From positions 1 through 48,622 of the forward strand of contig UQMI01000023.1 of assembly GCA_900542045.1 (NCBI GenBank): a stretch of DNA of 48,622 bases. Reading direction: 5' to 3'. Origin of the DNA: an uncultured Blautia sp. (GTDB taxonomy: Bacteria; Bacillota; Clostridia; Lachnospirales; Lachnospiraceae). This document shows, piece after piece, positions 35,979-44,403 of this stretch. The position numbers and the translations under genes were made by a program. The stretch's first letter is position 1; each line of letters begins with the position of its first letter. The notes beneath the pieces are model-generated. The model saw nothing but the letters and a program-made list of their open reading frames with translations, was not told the DNA's origin and ran no database searches.

Positions 35979-36857
35979 CTACTCTGAAAAAAATCGCTCT
36001 TCCACCTCTTCCACCGGCATTTCTTTGCCCGTGAACAGCCGGAAGTTTTCCGCTCCCTGGCGTGTCAGCATTCCCACACCGCCGATTACCTTCCGGCAGC
36101 CGCCTGCTTTTGCCTCCCGCATCAGGCGTGTCTCTCTGGGATTATATACCACATCAGCCACCACCAGATCCTCCCGGAATACCGAAACATCTCTGATCAC
36201 CGTAGTATCCTCCTGTGGAGCCATTCCCGCTTTGCTTGCATTGATAAAAACATCCGTGTGACGAATCCGTTCATAATAATACGGAGTATCGTCCAGATCA
36301 TGAACCTCCACCTGACACTGAGGCACTGCCTCTCTCACCAAAGCCGCCTTTTCCTCACCCCGGAGGAAAAATGGACTCCTATGATTAAATACGGTAATGG
36401 TTTTGGCGCCTTCCAGGGCGCATTGCACCAGGATCGCAATCCCTGCTCCTCCGGCTCCCACGATGGAAATATTCTTTCCTTTCACATCCACGCCATGTAC
36501 CCGGAGATTCTCCACGAATCCAATGCCATCGGTATTATATCCCTTCATCTTCCCATCCTCCAGGATGATCAGATTACAGGCGCCAATGAGATGCGCAGCC
36601 TGTGAAAGCTCGTCCATATAAGGAAGCACCGCCTGCTTGCAGGGCATAGTTACATTGACCGCCTTCATATTCAATAGTCTGGCAGCCTTCAGAAATTCTT
36701 CTACCTGAGGGATATCTACCGAAAAAGCCAGATACGCATAATCCAGCCCCATCTTATCGAAGCAATAATTATACATGGCCGGAGAACCGGAATGCTCCAC
36801 CGGTGTTCCTATGAGCCCCATCAGCCTGGTGGATCCCGTAATATCTGCTCTGCTCAT
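35979..36857 (-). CDS. aroE: shikimate dehydrogenase family protein
   Basis: NAD(P)H-dependent reduction of 3-dehydroshikimate in aromatic amino acid synthesis. Substrate motif HSGSPAMYN, catalytic K74 in NVTMPCK, and D in GYNTDGIGFV are present; the nucleotide loop is GAGGAG. The usual GAVNT motif reads GACNL here, and the NADP-binding NRT/NRS motif reads NHRS, so cofactor or substrate preference (quinate/shikimate) may differ. 292 residues. It follows the amino-acid ABC transporter ATPase by 65 bases with no terminator, so it may be co-transcribed. Confidence 0.9.
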   Translation of the reverse strand: MSRADITGSTRLMGLIGTPVEHSGSPAMYNYCFDKMGLDYAYLAFSVDIPQVEEFLKAARLLNMKAVNVTMPCKQAVLPYMDELSQAAHLIGACNLIILEDGKMKGYNTDGIGFVENLRVHGVDVKGKNISIVGAGGAGIAILVQCALEGAKTITVFNHRSPFFLRGEEKAALVREAVPQCQVEVHDLDDTPYYYERIRHTDVFINASKAGMAPQEDTTVIRDVSVFREDLVVADVVYNPRETRLMREAKAGGCRKVIGGVGMLTRQGAENFRLFTGKEMPVEEVEERFFSE

Positions 36858-36922
36858 ATTTTCCTCCTTCTACTACACATTTGCTGCGCTACCGGGACAG
36901 ATCTGGAAATCTGCCTGCAAAT

Positions 36923-37666
36923 TTATAATACCTTTGACAAAAAGTCTTTTAGTCTCTGATCCTTGGGGTTGCTGAAAAATTCTTCCGGAGAATTCTCTTC
37001 TTTGATCACACCGTCATCAATAAACAATACACGGGATGCCACTTCTCTGGCAAATCCCATTTCATGGGTCACCACCACCATGGTCATACCGGACTGGGCC
37101 AGTTCCTTCATAATCTCCAGAACTTCACCCACCATTTCCGGATCCAGTGCTGAAGTAGGCTCATCGAAAAGCATCACATCCGGATTCATAGCCAGTGCTC
37201 TCGCGATGGCAATTCTCTGTTTCTGTCCACCGGACAGCATTTCCGGATACTGATCTGCCTTATCCGGCAGTCCCACCCGCTTCAAAAGATCATTTGCCTT
37301 ATCTGAAGCTTCCTGTTCTGTCATCAGCTTCAGGGTCACCGGCGCCAGCATGATATTTTCTTTGACCGTCTTGTGGGGAAACAGATTAAATTGCTGAAAT
37401 ACCATGCCAATTTTCTGACGGTGCAGATTAATGTCCACTTTCGGATCTGTAATATCTGTTCCCTCAAACAGAATTTTTCCTCCTGTTGGCACTTCCAGCA
37501 GGTTCAGGGAACGAAGAAACGTAGACTTTCCGGAACCAGAGGGGCCGATAACTGCCACAACTTCGCCCTGACGGATCTGTGTGGTAATACCGTTCAGCAC
37601 CTGATTATCTCCAAAACTTTTCTGCAGATCCTGCACATCGATCAAAACTCTGTTATTATCGTTCAC
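36923..37666 (-). CDS. polar amino acid ABC transporter ATP-binding protein
   Basis: GlnQ/HisP-type ATPase: Walker [11 protein letters not shown]-loop [12 protein letters not shown], signature [15 protein letters not shown], Walker [18 protein letters not shown]-loop [11 protein letters not shown]. 247 residues. Starts at GTG 37666 inside the end of the permease gene (11-base overlap), behind GGAGAGGAGG. Forms an importer with the permease and lipoprotein upstream; the exact amino acid is not evident. Confidence 0.95.
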   Translation of the reverse strand: MNDNNRVLIDVQDLQKSFGDNQVLNGITTQIRQGEVVAVIGPSGSGKSTFLRSLNLLEVPTGGKILFEGTDITDPKVDINLHRQKIGMVFQQFNLFPHKTVKENIMLAPVTLKLMTEQEASDKANDLLKRVGLPDKADQYPEMLSGGQKQRIAIARALAMNPDVMLFDEPTSALDPEMVGEVLEIMKELAQSGMTMVVVTHEMGFAREVASRVLFIDDGVIKEENSPEEFFSNPKDQRLKDFLSKVL

Positions 37667-38363
37667 TGACTCTCAGCCTCCTCTCCAGTTTTTTGCAAAG
37701 ATAGGTCAGCAGCATGACAATGACCAGATAGATCAGCGCCGCTGCGAACAAGGGCCATGTGGGGTCGTAGGTACGGCTCTGGATAGTCATTGCACCCTTT
37801 GTCAGATCCATCATACCTATGTAGCCGATAATGGAAGTTTCCTTGATCAGCACAATAAATTCATTCACCAGGGCGGGAAGCACATTCTTAAATGCCTGGG
37901 GCAGAATGATCAGACGCATCGTCTGGGTAAAATTCAGGCCCAGGCTGCGTCCTGCCTCTGTCTGTCCAACATCAATGGACATAATACCGGAACGAACGAT
38001 CTCCGCCACATAAGCGCCGGAATTGATACCAAAAGAAAGACCACCCACCAAAATAGGGTTCACACTTAAAGATCCAAAAATAACAAAATTCATGATCAGC
38101 AGCTGGATCATGGTTGGTGTTCCGCGGATCACGGTCAGATATACATTACAAATTGCATTTAAAACCTTAAAGGAGCCGGATTTGTCGTGGGTGGACCGAA
38201 TGATCGCCACCACAAAACCAATGATAATCCCCAGGATCACCGCAAACAGAGTGATCAGCAGGGTATTCTGCAGACCTTCCACCAGCCACAGATACCGGTC
38301 CTCTTTAATAAAGTTGAGGTAAAATCCCTCCTGTAAATTCTGTAAAAATCCCACTGTTTTCAC
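37656..38363 (-). CDS. polar amino acid ABC transporter permease
   Basis: HisM/GlnP-type inner membrane subunit with about five hydrophobic segments and the EAA-like coupling motif [20 protein letters not shown] (20 residues). 235 residues. The annotated GTG at 38363 is close to an AAAGG; a second GTG three codons in is better spaced and may be the real start. It is preceded by a hairpin that partly separates it from the more highly expressed binding-protein gene. Confidence 0.93.
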   Translation of the reverse strand: MKTVGFLQNLQEGFYLNFIKEDRYLWLVEGLQNTLLITLFAVILGIIIGFVVAIIRSTHDKSGSFKVLNAICNVYLTVIRGTPTMIQLLIMNFVIFGSLSVNPILVGGLSFGINSGAYVAEIVRSGIMSIDVGQTEAGRSLGLNFTQTMRLIILPQAFKNVLPALVNEFIVLIKETSIIGYIGMMDLTKGAMTIQSRTYDPTWPLFAAALIYLVIVMLLTYLCKKLERRLRVSER

Positions 38364-38436
38364 CTTTCTTTTTATTTGTACTCACAGCAGCCTTGCCGCA
38401 GTCTGTTACAGCCACGCCTTTCCCCGGATCATTTCG

Positions 38437-38482
38437 AAAAAGGAAGCTGCCGGCACACTGTCAGCAGCTTATGTTCCTTTTT
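38437..38482 (-). terminator. intra-operon terminator between binding protein and permease
   Basis: AAGCTGC/GCAGCTT plus flanking AAAAAGG/CCTTTTT arms with a T-run, 14 bases after the binding-protein stop. Partial termination here would give more binding protein than permease. Confidence 0.7.
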
Positions 38483-38495
38483 GTATATCTCCGGA

Positions 38496-39338
38496 TTATT
38501 TCTGTACAATGATCACCTGGCTCGCATTGGCATAAGTATCCGTAAAATCCACATTCTGCAGACGGTCTTCTGTCACAGTCATACCTGCAGCGCCAAAGTC
38601 TGCTTTTCCTGACTGAACAGCAGCCAGAATGGAATCAAATTCCATATCCATGATCTCCAGCTCATATCCCAGTTTATCGCAGATAGCCTGTGCGATGTCC
38701 GCATCGATGCCCACGATCTCATCACCCTCACGGTATTCGTAGGGCTCAAACTCCGCATTGGTTGCCATAACCAGCGTTCCATTGGAACGATCCACATCGG
38801 CAGGTGATTCATAAGGCGTCTGGCCGATGTCATCACCAATATAATTGCTCATGATACTGTCGATCACACCCTCGTCCTTCAGCTCCTGCAAAGCCTGATT
38901 CATCTGATCCAACAGTTCGGTATTGCCTTTCTTCAGGCAGATGGCATACTCTTCTTCCACAAACTCTTCATCCAGAATTTTCAGATCATCGTTCTTCTCC
39001 ACGAATTTCTGCGCCGGCTGAGAATCAATGATCACACAGTCAATCTGTCCCGCCTTCAGAGCCTGCACAGCTTCGCTGCCCTTACTGTAACGCTTTACTT
39101 CCTTGGCTCCAATGGCCTCATCGGAAGCTTCAATGTCACCAGTAGTTCCCAGCTGTACGCCGATCACTTTTCCGGCCAGGTCATCTTTTGATTCGATGGC
39201 GCTGCCTTCTCCCTCTTCCGAAGCGCTCTCCTCTGTCTGGGCAGAATCACCGGAAGTATCACTGCCGGATCCGCCACAGGCACTTAAAGATACCACACAT
39301 GCCATTGCCAGCAAAACACTTAACAATTTCTTTTTCAT
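38496..39338 (-). CDS. polar amino acid ABC transporter substrate-binding lipoprotein
   Basis: Family 3 solute-binding protein. The signal peptide ends in lipobox VSLSACGG, followed by an acidic linker. The usual two-lobe motifs are visible though in circularly ordered appearance: KVIGVQLGTTGDIEA near the start and MATNAEFEPYEYREGDEIVG, IDADIAQAICDKLGYELEI further on. That order is the reverse of ordinary family members, where the FEPYEY block is N-terminal. Start taken at the second ATG (39338), 9 bases after GGAGG; the first ATG (39344) is only 3 bases away. Confidence 0.9.
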   Translation of the reverse strand: MKKKLLSVLLAMACVVSLSACGGSGSDTSGDSAQTEESASEEGEGSAIESKDDLAGKVIGVQLGTTGDIEASDEAIGAKEVKRYSKGSEAVQALKAGQIDCVIIDSQPAQKFVEKNDDLKILDEEFVEEEYAICLKKGNTELLDQMNQALQELKDEGVIDSIMSNYIGDDIGQTPYESPADVDRSNGTLVMATNAEFEPYEYREGDEIVGIDADIAQAICDKLGYELEIMDMEFDSILAAVQSGKADFGAAGMTVTEDRLQNVDFTDTYANASQVIIVQK

Positions 39339-39404
39339 TTTCATAGTCCTCCTCGTCCTACTTGAACTTATAATTATGCATTTTTTGTGTATAGCCGTTT
39401 TTTT

Positions 39405-39432
39405 ATTGTATCATCTTTTCATAAAAAATCAA
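39405..39432 (-). promoter_or_regulatory. promoter of the amino acid transporter operon
   Basis: Minus strand -35 TTGATT (39427-39432), 16-base spacer, extended -10 TGATACAAT (TACAAT at 39405-39410). Confidence 0.6.
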
Positions 39433-39441
39433 TAGTCCAGC

Positions 39442-39470
39442 TTGCACATCCGATTTTTTTTTCTTATAAT
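39442..39470 (+). promoter_or_regulatory. promoter of hydF
   Basis: -35 TTGCAC (39442-39447), 17-base T-rich spacer, -10 TATAAT (39465-39470). Confidence 0.75.
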
Positions 39471-39502
39471 AATTAAAATCTATCTAAAACAGGAGGTGCA
39501 CT

Positions 39503-40705
39503 ATGAGTATCAATCAGACTCCCGCTTCCGAGCGAATCCATATCAGTTTTTTCGGTAAAAGAAACGCCGGAAAGTCCAGTATCATCAATGCAGTGACTGC
39601 CCAGGATCTGGCCATTGTCTCTGAGATCAAAGGCACCACCACCGATCCCGTATACAAGACCATGGAGCTTCTCCCTCTGGGACCGGTGATGCTCATCGAC
39701 ACGCCCGGTATCGATGACGAAGGCGAACTGGGCGCTCTGCGCATCCGCAAAAGCTATCAGGTCCTGAATAAAACAGACATCGCCGTTTTGATCGTTGATG
39801 CATATCTTGGCCTCTCTCCGGAGGATCGGGCATTGATCCAACGGTTTCAGAAAAAAAAGATTCCTTATCTTGTGGTCTACAATAAAGCGGATCTTCTTCC
39901 CCGGGTTCCCGCAGCAACAGACCGTGAAATCTGGGTCAGTGCCGCAGAAGGTTTCCATATTTATGATTTGAAGGAAAAAATTGCTTCCCTGCGTCCCGAT
40001 GAAGATAATCAGAAACGCATCATCGGAGATTTCCTGCAGCCTGCAGATACGGCAGTCCTGGTCATTCCCATCGACAAGGCAGCTCCCAAAGGACGTCTGA
40101 TCCTGCCCCAGCAGCAGACGATCCGGGATATCCTGGAATCCGGAGCCAACTGTCTGATTACCAGAGATACGGAACTGAAGGAAGCACTTTCCCGGCTGAC
40201 TGCCCCGCCCCGGCTGGTCATCACCGACAGCCAGGCATTCGCCCGGGTCTCCAAGGATGTACCGGAGGAAGTTCCTCTGACTTCTTTTTCCATCCTTTTT
40301 GCCCGATACAAAGGGAATCTGGAAACAGCAGTGGCAGGCGCCGCCGCGTTAAAAGACCTGCAGGACGGTGACCGGATTCTGATCTGTGAAGGCTGCACCC
40401 ACCACAGACAGTGTGATGATATCGGAACGGTGAAGATCCCCCGCTGGATCCGGGAATTCACCGGCAAAACACCGGACTTTGACTTTACTTCCGGCACCGG
40501 ATTTCCCGATGATCTCTCCCCCTATAAACTGGTGGTACACTGCGGCGGCTGTATGCTGAATGAACGGGAAATGAAATACCGGATCCAGTGTGCCCAGGAC
40601 CAGCAGGTTTCCATGACCAACTACGGGATCCTCATCGCCCACACCCATGGAATCCTGAAAAGAAGCGTGGCCATCTTCCCGGAAGTAAGCCGGCTTCTGC
40701 CCTGA
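39503..40705 (+). CDS. hydF: [FeFe] hydrogenase maturation GTPase HydF
   Basis: Scaffold GTPase that carries and transfers the diiron part of the hydrogenase H-cluster. The GTPase domain has G1 GKRNAGKSS, G3 DTPGIDD and G4 NKADLL; the C-terminal domain has the cluster ligands C-x-H (EGCTHHRQCDD) and HCGGC about 45 residues later. 400 residues, normal. ATG at 39503 after AGGAGG. hydE, hydG and the hydrogenase are not adjacent, so the maturation genes are scattered in this genome. Confidence 0.94.
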   Translation: MSINQTPASERIHISFFGKRNAGKSSIINAVTAQDLAIVSEIKGTTTDPVYKTMELLPLGPVMLIDTPGIDDEGELGALRIRKSYQVLNKTDIAVLIVDAYLGLSPEDRALIQRFQKKKIPYLVVYNKADLLPRVPAATDREIWVSAAEGFHIYDLKEKIASLRPDEDNQKRIIGDFLQPADTAVLVIPIDKAAPKGRLILPQQQTIRDILESGANCLITRDTELKEALSRLTAPPRLVITDSQAFARVSKDVPEEVPLTSFSILFARYKGNLETAVAGAAALKDLQDGDRILICEGCTHHRQCDDIGTVKIPRWIREFTGKTPDFDFTSGTGFPDDLSPYKLVVHCGGCMLNEREMKYRIQCAQDQQVSMTNYGILIAHTHGILKRSVAIFPEVSRLLP

Positions 40706-40847
40706 GAAATTCCATTGGAAGTCCCACCGGTTTCTTTTCCCTTTCATACGGCAGTTTCCGGAGACAGCCGTCTGTTCCAGTCCAGAGACACCTGCATCGG
40801 TCTGCGCCCGGAAACCTATATACATTTTTTTACAGTAGGAGGATTTT

Positions 40848-41690
40848 ATGAAATTCACGAAAATGCACGGTATCGGCAACGATTACGTATACGTCAACTG
40901 CTTTCAGGAAACAGTGGAAAACCCATCTGAAACGGCACGGCTGGTCAGCGACCGCCACTTCGGCATTGGCTCGGACGGTCTGATCCTTATCAAGCCTTCC
41001 GAAACAGCTGACTGCTGCATGGATATGTACAATGCAGACGGCTCCCAGGGTGCCATGTGCGGCAACGGGATCCGCTGCGTGGCCAAATATGTCTATGATT
41101 ATGGACTGGTCAATAAAGAGCAGATCACGGTAGAAACCAAAAGTGGTATCAAGACACTGAACCTGACCATCCAGAACGGAAAAGCCGTCCTTGTGGAAGT
41201 CAATATGGGCAGCCCCATTCTGGAAGCTTCCCGGATTCCCATGAACACGTCTTCCAGTCCAGTGGTTGCCATGCCTCTTACCATTGCGGACAAGACCTGG
41301 GACATCACTGGCGTCTCCATGGGTAACCCACATGCCGTCACCTATCTCGATACTCTGGATGAACTCGAGCATCTGGAAATCGAAAAAATCGGTCCTCTTT
41401 TTGAACACCATCCACTGTTCCCTGACCGGGTCAACACCGAATTCGTCAAGATCCTGGACCGCCATACAGCCCGCATGCGCGTCTGGGAAAGAGGTTCCGG
41501 CGAAACCCTTGCCTGTGGCACAGGCGCCTGTGCCGTAACTGTTGCCTCTGCTTTAAACGGATATACCGACGATCAGGTCACTGTTCAGCTTCTTGGCGGC
41601 GACCTGCAGATTCGCTGGGACCGGCAGGAAAATAATGTCTATATGACCGGTCCGGCCACAGTCGTATTCGACGGCGAGATTTCTTTGTAA
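40848..41690 (+). CDS. dapF: diaminopimelate epimerase
   Basis: Converts LL- to meso-diaminopimelate for lysine and peptidoglycan. Both catalytic cysteines are present, in AMCGNGIRC and LACGTGACAV. The N-terminal KMHGIGNDYVYV block is typical. 280 residues; ATG at 40848 follows AGGAGG. It lies 142 bases after hydF without a clear promoter or terminator between them. Confidence 0.96.
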   Translation: MKFTKMHGIGNDYVYVNCFQETVENPSETARLVSDRHFGIGSDGLILIKPSETADCCMDMYNADGSQGAMCGNGIRCVAKYVYDYGLVNKEQITVETKSGIKTLNLTIQNGKAVLVEVNMGSPILEASRIPMNTSSSPVVAMPLTIADKTWDITGVSMGNPHAVTYLDTLDELEHLEIEKIGPLFEHHPLFPDRVNTEFVKILDRHTARMRVWERGSGETLACGTGACAVTVASALNGYTDDQVTVQLLGGDLQIRWDRQENNVYMTGPATVVFDGEISL

Positions 41691-41693
41691 TCT

Positions 41694-41745
41694 AAAAACC
41701 GGCATTTCTGCACAGAACCAGTTTCTGTGAAAAATGCCGGTTTTT
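41694..41745. terminator. strong bidirectional terminator
   Basis: AAAAACCGGCATTT pairs with AAATGCCGGTTTTT, with an inner CACAGAA/TTCTGTG stem, between dapF and the convergent epimerase gene. Confidence 0.9.
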
Positions 41746-41806
41746 CATGTCTTTTACTGTCTGAAAATAACCGGACCATTGTTTCTTCCGGTTTCTTTTC
41801 GATTTT

Positions 41807-42679
41807 TTATCTTCCGATCAAATATTTCAGGAAGATCCGGGCATCCCGGGCATCCTGATCCATCTGCTCTTCGGAAGCGCCTTTGCTGATATCTCTCCAT
41901 ACCTTGATATCGCTGCCTACCTGTCCGCCCATGCGTACAAAGGGTTCCATGACGATCCGTTTGTCATATCCGATATCATTAAGCGTATCCGCAATATCTT
42001 TCCAGGGCATACGGCTTCCTTTTCCCTGTACCTTCCTGTTACACTCTCCCACATGCACATGACCCAGATAACTTCCTGCCGTACGGATGGCCTGAGTAAT
42101 ACTGTCTTCTTCGATATTCATATGGAAGGTATCCAGATGTACCCATACATTTTTCTGATCCACTTCTTTCACAAACTGTACGCCTTCTTCTGCCGTATTC
42201 AGAATGTGATTCTCAAAACGGTTCAGAACCTCCAGATTCAGCTCTACTCCAAAATCAGACGCAACCGGAGCCAACACCTTCATGCCCTCCACGCTGCGTT
42301 TCCAGTCCTCTTCTTTGTTCACCCCTTTACTGTAGTCCACAGGCCAGTGGGAATACAAAGCGCCGCACAATACATGAGCATCCAGCTTCTCCATTACAGC
42401 AAACAGCTTCTTATACCATTCCAGCGCATTTTTGCGGATCTCGGGATCACTGTTTCCCATGTCATGCTCATAGGCCGGTCCATATCCAACGGTCAGCTCA
42501 ATGCCGGCCGCGTCCGCTCTTTCTTTTAAGGCCTCCACATCACTCTGTGTATAATCCGGCAGAGGGGCTCCGCCTACCTCCAGAATATCAAATCCAAGAC
42601 CGGCAACCTTATCCACATATTTCAAATAGTCCGCCGCCCATTCATGCTCCCAGTATGCATAATAGATACCATATTTCAT
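41807..42679 (-). CDS. D-psicose/D-tagatose 3-epimerase family protein
   Basis: TIM-barrel sugar epimerase that interconverts ketohexoses at C3 (for example fructose and allulose). Start MKYGIYYAYWEHEW and the NRFENHILNTAEEGVQFV, HLDTFHMNIEEDSI and GHVHVGECNR blocks closely resemble clostridial D-psicose 3-epimerases. Metal and acid-base residues E150, D183, H209 and E245 are at the expected positions. 290 residues. It follows the VOC gene behind a terminator (42700-42749). The natural substrate may be another ketose or ketose derivative. Confidence 0.88.
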   Translation of the reverse strand: MKYGIYYAYWEHEWAADYLKYVDKVAGLGFDILEVGGAPLPDYTQSDVEALKERADAAGIELTVGYGPAYEHDMGNSDPEIRKNALEWYKKLFAVMEKLDAHVLCGALYSHWPVDYSKGVNKEEDWKRSVEGMKVLAPVASDFGVELNLEVLNRFENHILNTAEEGVQFVKEVDQKNVWVHLDTFHMNIEEDSITQAIRTAGSYLGHVHVGECNRKVQGKGSRMPWKDIADTLNDIGYDKRIVMEPFVRMGGQVGSDIKVWRDISKGASEEQMDQDARDARIFLKYLIGR

Positions 42680-42699
42680 AAAACAAACCTCCCATTTCT

Positions 42700-42749
42700 A
42701 AAAAAGGTTCCGATGCGATCCGGAAAGCCTTCCTCTCTCCATCGGAACC
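42700..42749 (-). terminator. terminator between the VOC and epimerase genes
   Basis: GGTTCCGATG (42740-42749) pairs with CATCGGAACC (42706-42715) on the minus strand, then TTTTTT. It lies between two same-direction genes and would reduce epimerase expression from the VOC promoter. Confidence 0.8.
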
Positions 42750-42758
42750 TGGATTTCT

Positions 42759-43142
42759 TTACAGTACCTGGCAGAATTCAATTTCCTCTCCAGTGGGGCT
42801 GGCGATCTTAAAATATTTTACGCCGTTCTCCCAGAGAGTGGAAATTCCTTCAATACCATTTGTTGTAATCTTGTATCCCTGCTCTACACAGTATTTGTAA
42901 TCTGCCTCGATATCCTGTGAATCAAATGCATAGTGATCGATCTTGCCCGGTACACAATTCTCTCCTGCCGGGAATATTTCATAGACCACATCATTATTTT
43001 TGATAAATTTGATAGGTCCGCCATTCTCATCTTTAAAATCGCCGATCAGTTCAAATCCCAATACGTCAATATACCATTTTACATCTGCTTCAATGTCTGT
43101 TGTACCCAACCCGATGTGTCCGTGTTTTCTGTTTTTGATCAT
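42759..43142 (-). CDS. VOC-family (glyoxalase-like) protein
   Basis: 127-residue vicinal-oxygen-chelate fold protein with paired beta-alpha-beta modules (HIGLGTTDIEADVKWYIDVL at the start, IDHYAFDSQDIEADYKYCVE in the middle, GEEIEFCQ at the end). Likely metal ligands are H9, the H in IDHYAF, and the terminal E in EIEF. Substrate unknown; its position at the head of the epimerase gene suggests a sugar-derived metabolite. ATG at 43142 after GGAGG. Confidence 0.85.
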   Translation of the reverse strand: MIKNRKHGHIGLGTTDIEADVKWYIDVLGFELIGDFKDENGGPIKFIKNNDVVYEIFPAGENCVPGKIDHYAFDSQDIEADYKYCVEQGYKITTNGIEGISTLWENGVKYFKIASPTGEEIEFCQVL

Positions 43143-43473
43143 AGTCGTTCTCCTCCAATCTTCACTTTATTAAACATTTTAACAAAGTTACTTTTATCTT
43201 AATTCACCCACTTGGTTTTGTCAATTTCTTTCCTTCTGTTTTTTTCTGTTTTCCAAAATTTCGTATTATTTTACAAAACAGATGGAATTTTTTATGCAAG
43301 TTTCTCCTCCTCTTCTATTCTCTCTGTCTCGTATTATTCAGCTGTATTCCTAAATACTGCTTTCAAAATCTATTATATTTTGTTGATTTTTCACATTTTC
43401 ATTGCATACATATCGCATTTATAGTATAATGTATCTACAATAAGTTTTATGTAATAATCAGGTGGAGGTCACT
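43143..43473. other. 331-base divergent intergenic region
   Basis: Very AT-rich gap between the VOC gene and the GntR gene. It holds the GntR promoter (43402-43430) and an ATGTAATAA element (43450-43458) that matches the putative operator half shared with the kinase and dehydrogenase genes. I find no convincing promoter for the VOC gene. Confidence 0.7.
43402..43430 (+). promoter_or_regulatory. promoter of the GntR/UTRA regulator
   Basis: -35 TTGCAT (43402-43407), 17-base spacer, -10 TATAAT (43425-43430). Confidence 0.8.
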
Positions 43474-44223
43474 ATGTTATTGGACAGCAGTAAATTAGAT
43501 AAATCTGTTCCTATCCCCTTGTATTTTCAGTTAAAGGAACTTATTTTATCCGAAATAAAAAACGGCAACTATCCCAGCGGAAGTCTTATTCCCACAGAGA
43601 ATGAACTGAGTGAAGCATTTGAAATCAGCCGTACCACTGTACGCCAGGCAATTACCGAACTGGTGCAGGAAGGATGGCTTTACCGCGTGAAAAGCAAGGG
43701 CACCTTCGTTTCGCAGCCTAAGGTCACTCAGGATTTTGTCACCAAACTGGAATCCTTCAACAAGCAAATGGCCCGTCTGGGTATTAAAGCCAGCACGGAA
43801 GTCATCGAATTCAAAACTCTGAAAGCACCGGAACCCGTAGCTGAGGCTCTTCACTTAAATGAAAAGGAAATGGTAATCCTTCTTCACCGGAAACGTTTTG
43901 CAGACGGCGAGCCTATTGTCACTGTCAAAACATTTCTCCCCTATGTCAGCTGCAGCTTCCTTCTGGATCATGATTTTACAAAGGAATCTCTTTATGAACT
44001 GCTGGGGCAGAGCGAGACCACCAGGATTTCCCGGATTCAGCGTCGGATTGAAGCGGTAGAAGCTACCAGCGAAGATGTGGCTCATCTGAACATCAAACGG
44101 GGAAAACCCATTCAGTTCTTCACTTCCATTGGCTACACCATTTATGATCAGCCTCTGGAATATTCTCTGGCCCGGTACCGCGGTGATCGAAACTCCTTTG
44201 AGATCACTGTCGTTCCAGAGTAA
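43474..44223 (+). CDS. GntR family regulator, HutC/UTRA type
   Basis: 249 residues. N-terminal winged helix (IPLYFQLKELILSEIKNGNY, then LSEAFEISRTTVRQAITELV) and a C-terminal UTRA effector domain (about 85-245; LHLNEKEMVILLHRKRFADG, YSLARYRGDRNSFEI). Members usually repress sugar or amino-acid genes and bind a phosphorylated or amino ligand. Start at ATG 43474, 5 bases after GGAGG. It likely controls the adjoining kinase, epimerase and dehydrogenase genes, and perhaps itself, through ATGTARTAA-type sites. Confidence 0.93.
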   Translation: MLLDSSKLDKSVPIPLYFQLKELILSEIKNGNYPSGSLIPTENELSEAFEISRTTVRQAITELVQEGWLYRVKSKGTFVSQPKVTQDFVTKLESFNKQMARLGIKASTEVIEFKTLKAPEPVAEALHLNEKEMVILLHRKRFADGEPIVTVKTFLPYVSCSFLLDHDFTKESLYELLGQSETTRISRIQRRIEAVEATSEDVAHLNIKRGKPIQFFTSIGYTIYDQPLEYSLARYRGDRNSFEITVVPE

Positions 44224-44228
44224 ATTCC

Positions 44229-44263
44229 AAAAAAGGAAATGGAGCCTGCTCCCTTTCCTTTTT
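44229..44263 (+). terminator. terminator of the GntR gene
   Basis: AAAAAGGAAA pairs with TTTCCTTTTT around an inner GGAG/CTCC stem and ends in a T-run. Confidence 0.8.
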
Positions 44264-44289
44264 CTCTCTCAGAGAAATGAAAATAAAGC

Positions 44290-44318
44290 TTTACGGTAGA
44301 GTCATTACATGATACAAT
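44290..44318 (+). promoter_or_regulatory. promoter of the FGGY kinase gene
   Basis: -35 TTTACG (44290-44295), 17-base spacer, -10 TACAAT (44313-44318). The putative operator overlaps the -10. Confidence 0.6.
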
Positions 44319-44329
44319 GTAATAACATA
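44304..44329 (+). promoter_or_regulatory. putative operator at the kinase promoter
   Basis: ATTACAT-gataca-ATGTAAT is a 7-base inverted repeat (44304-44323) covering the -10. It runs on as ATGTAATAACATA (44317-44329), which differs by one base from ATGTAGTAACATA at the dehydrogenase promoter near the window end. Confidence 0.55.
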
Positions 44330-44403
44330 GTGATGTAGTGATCGAAACGGACGGCCGTGCCGCTGTCCTTCGCAGAAAAAATCACATAATGTAGGAGGGT
44401 TTT

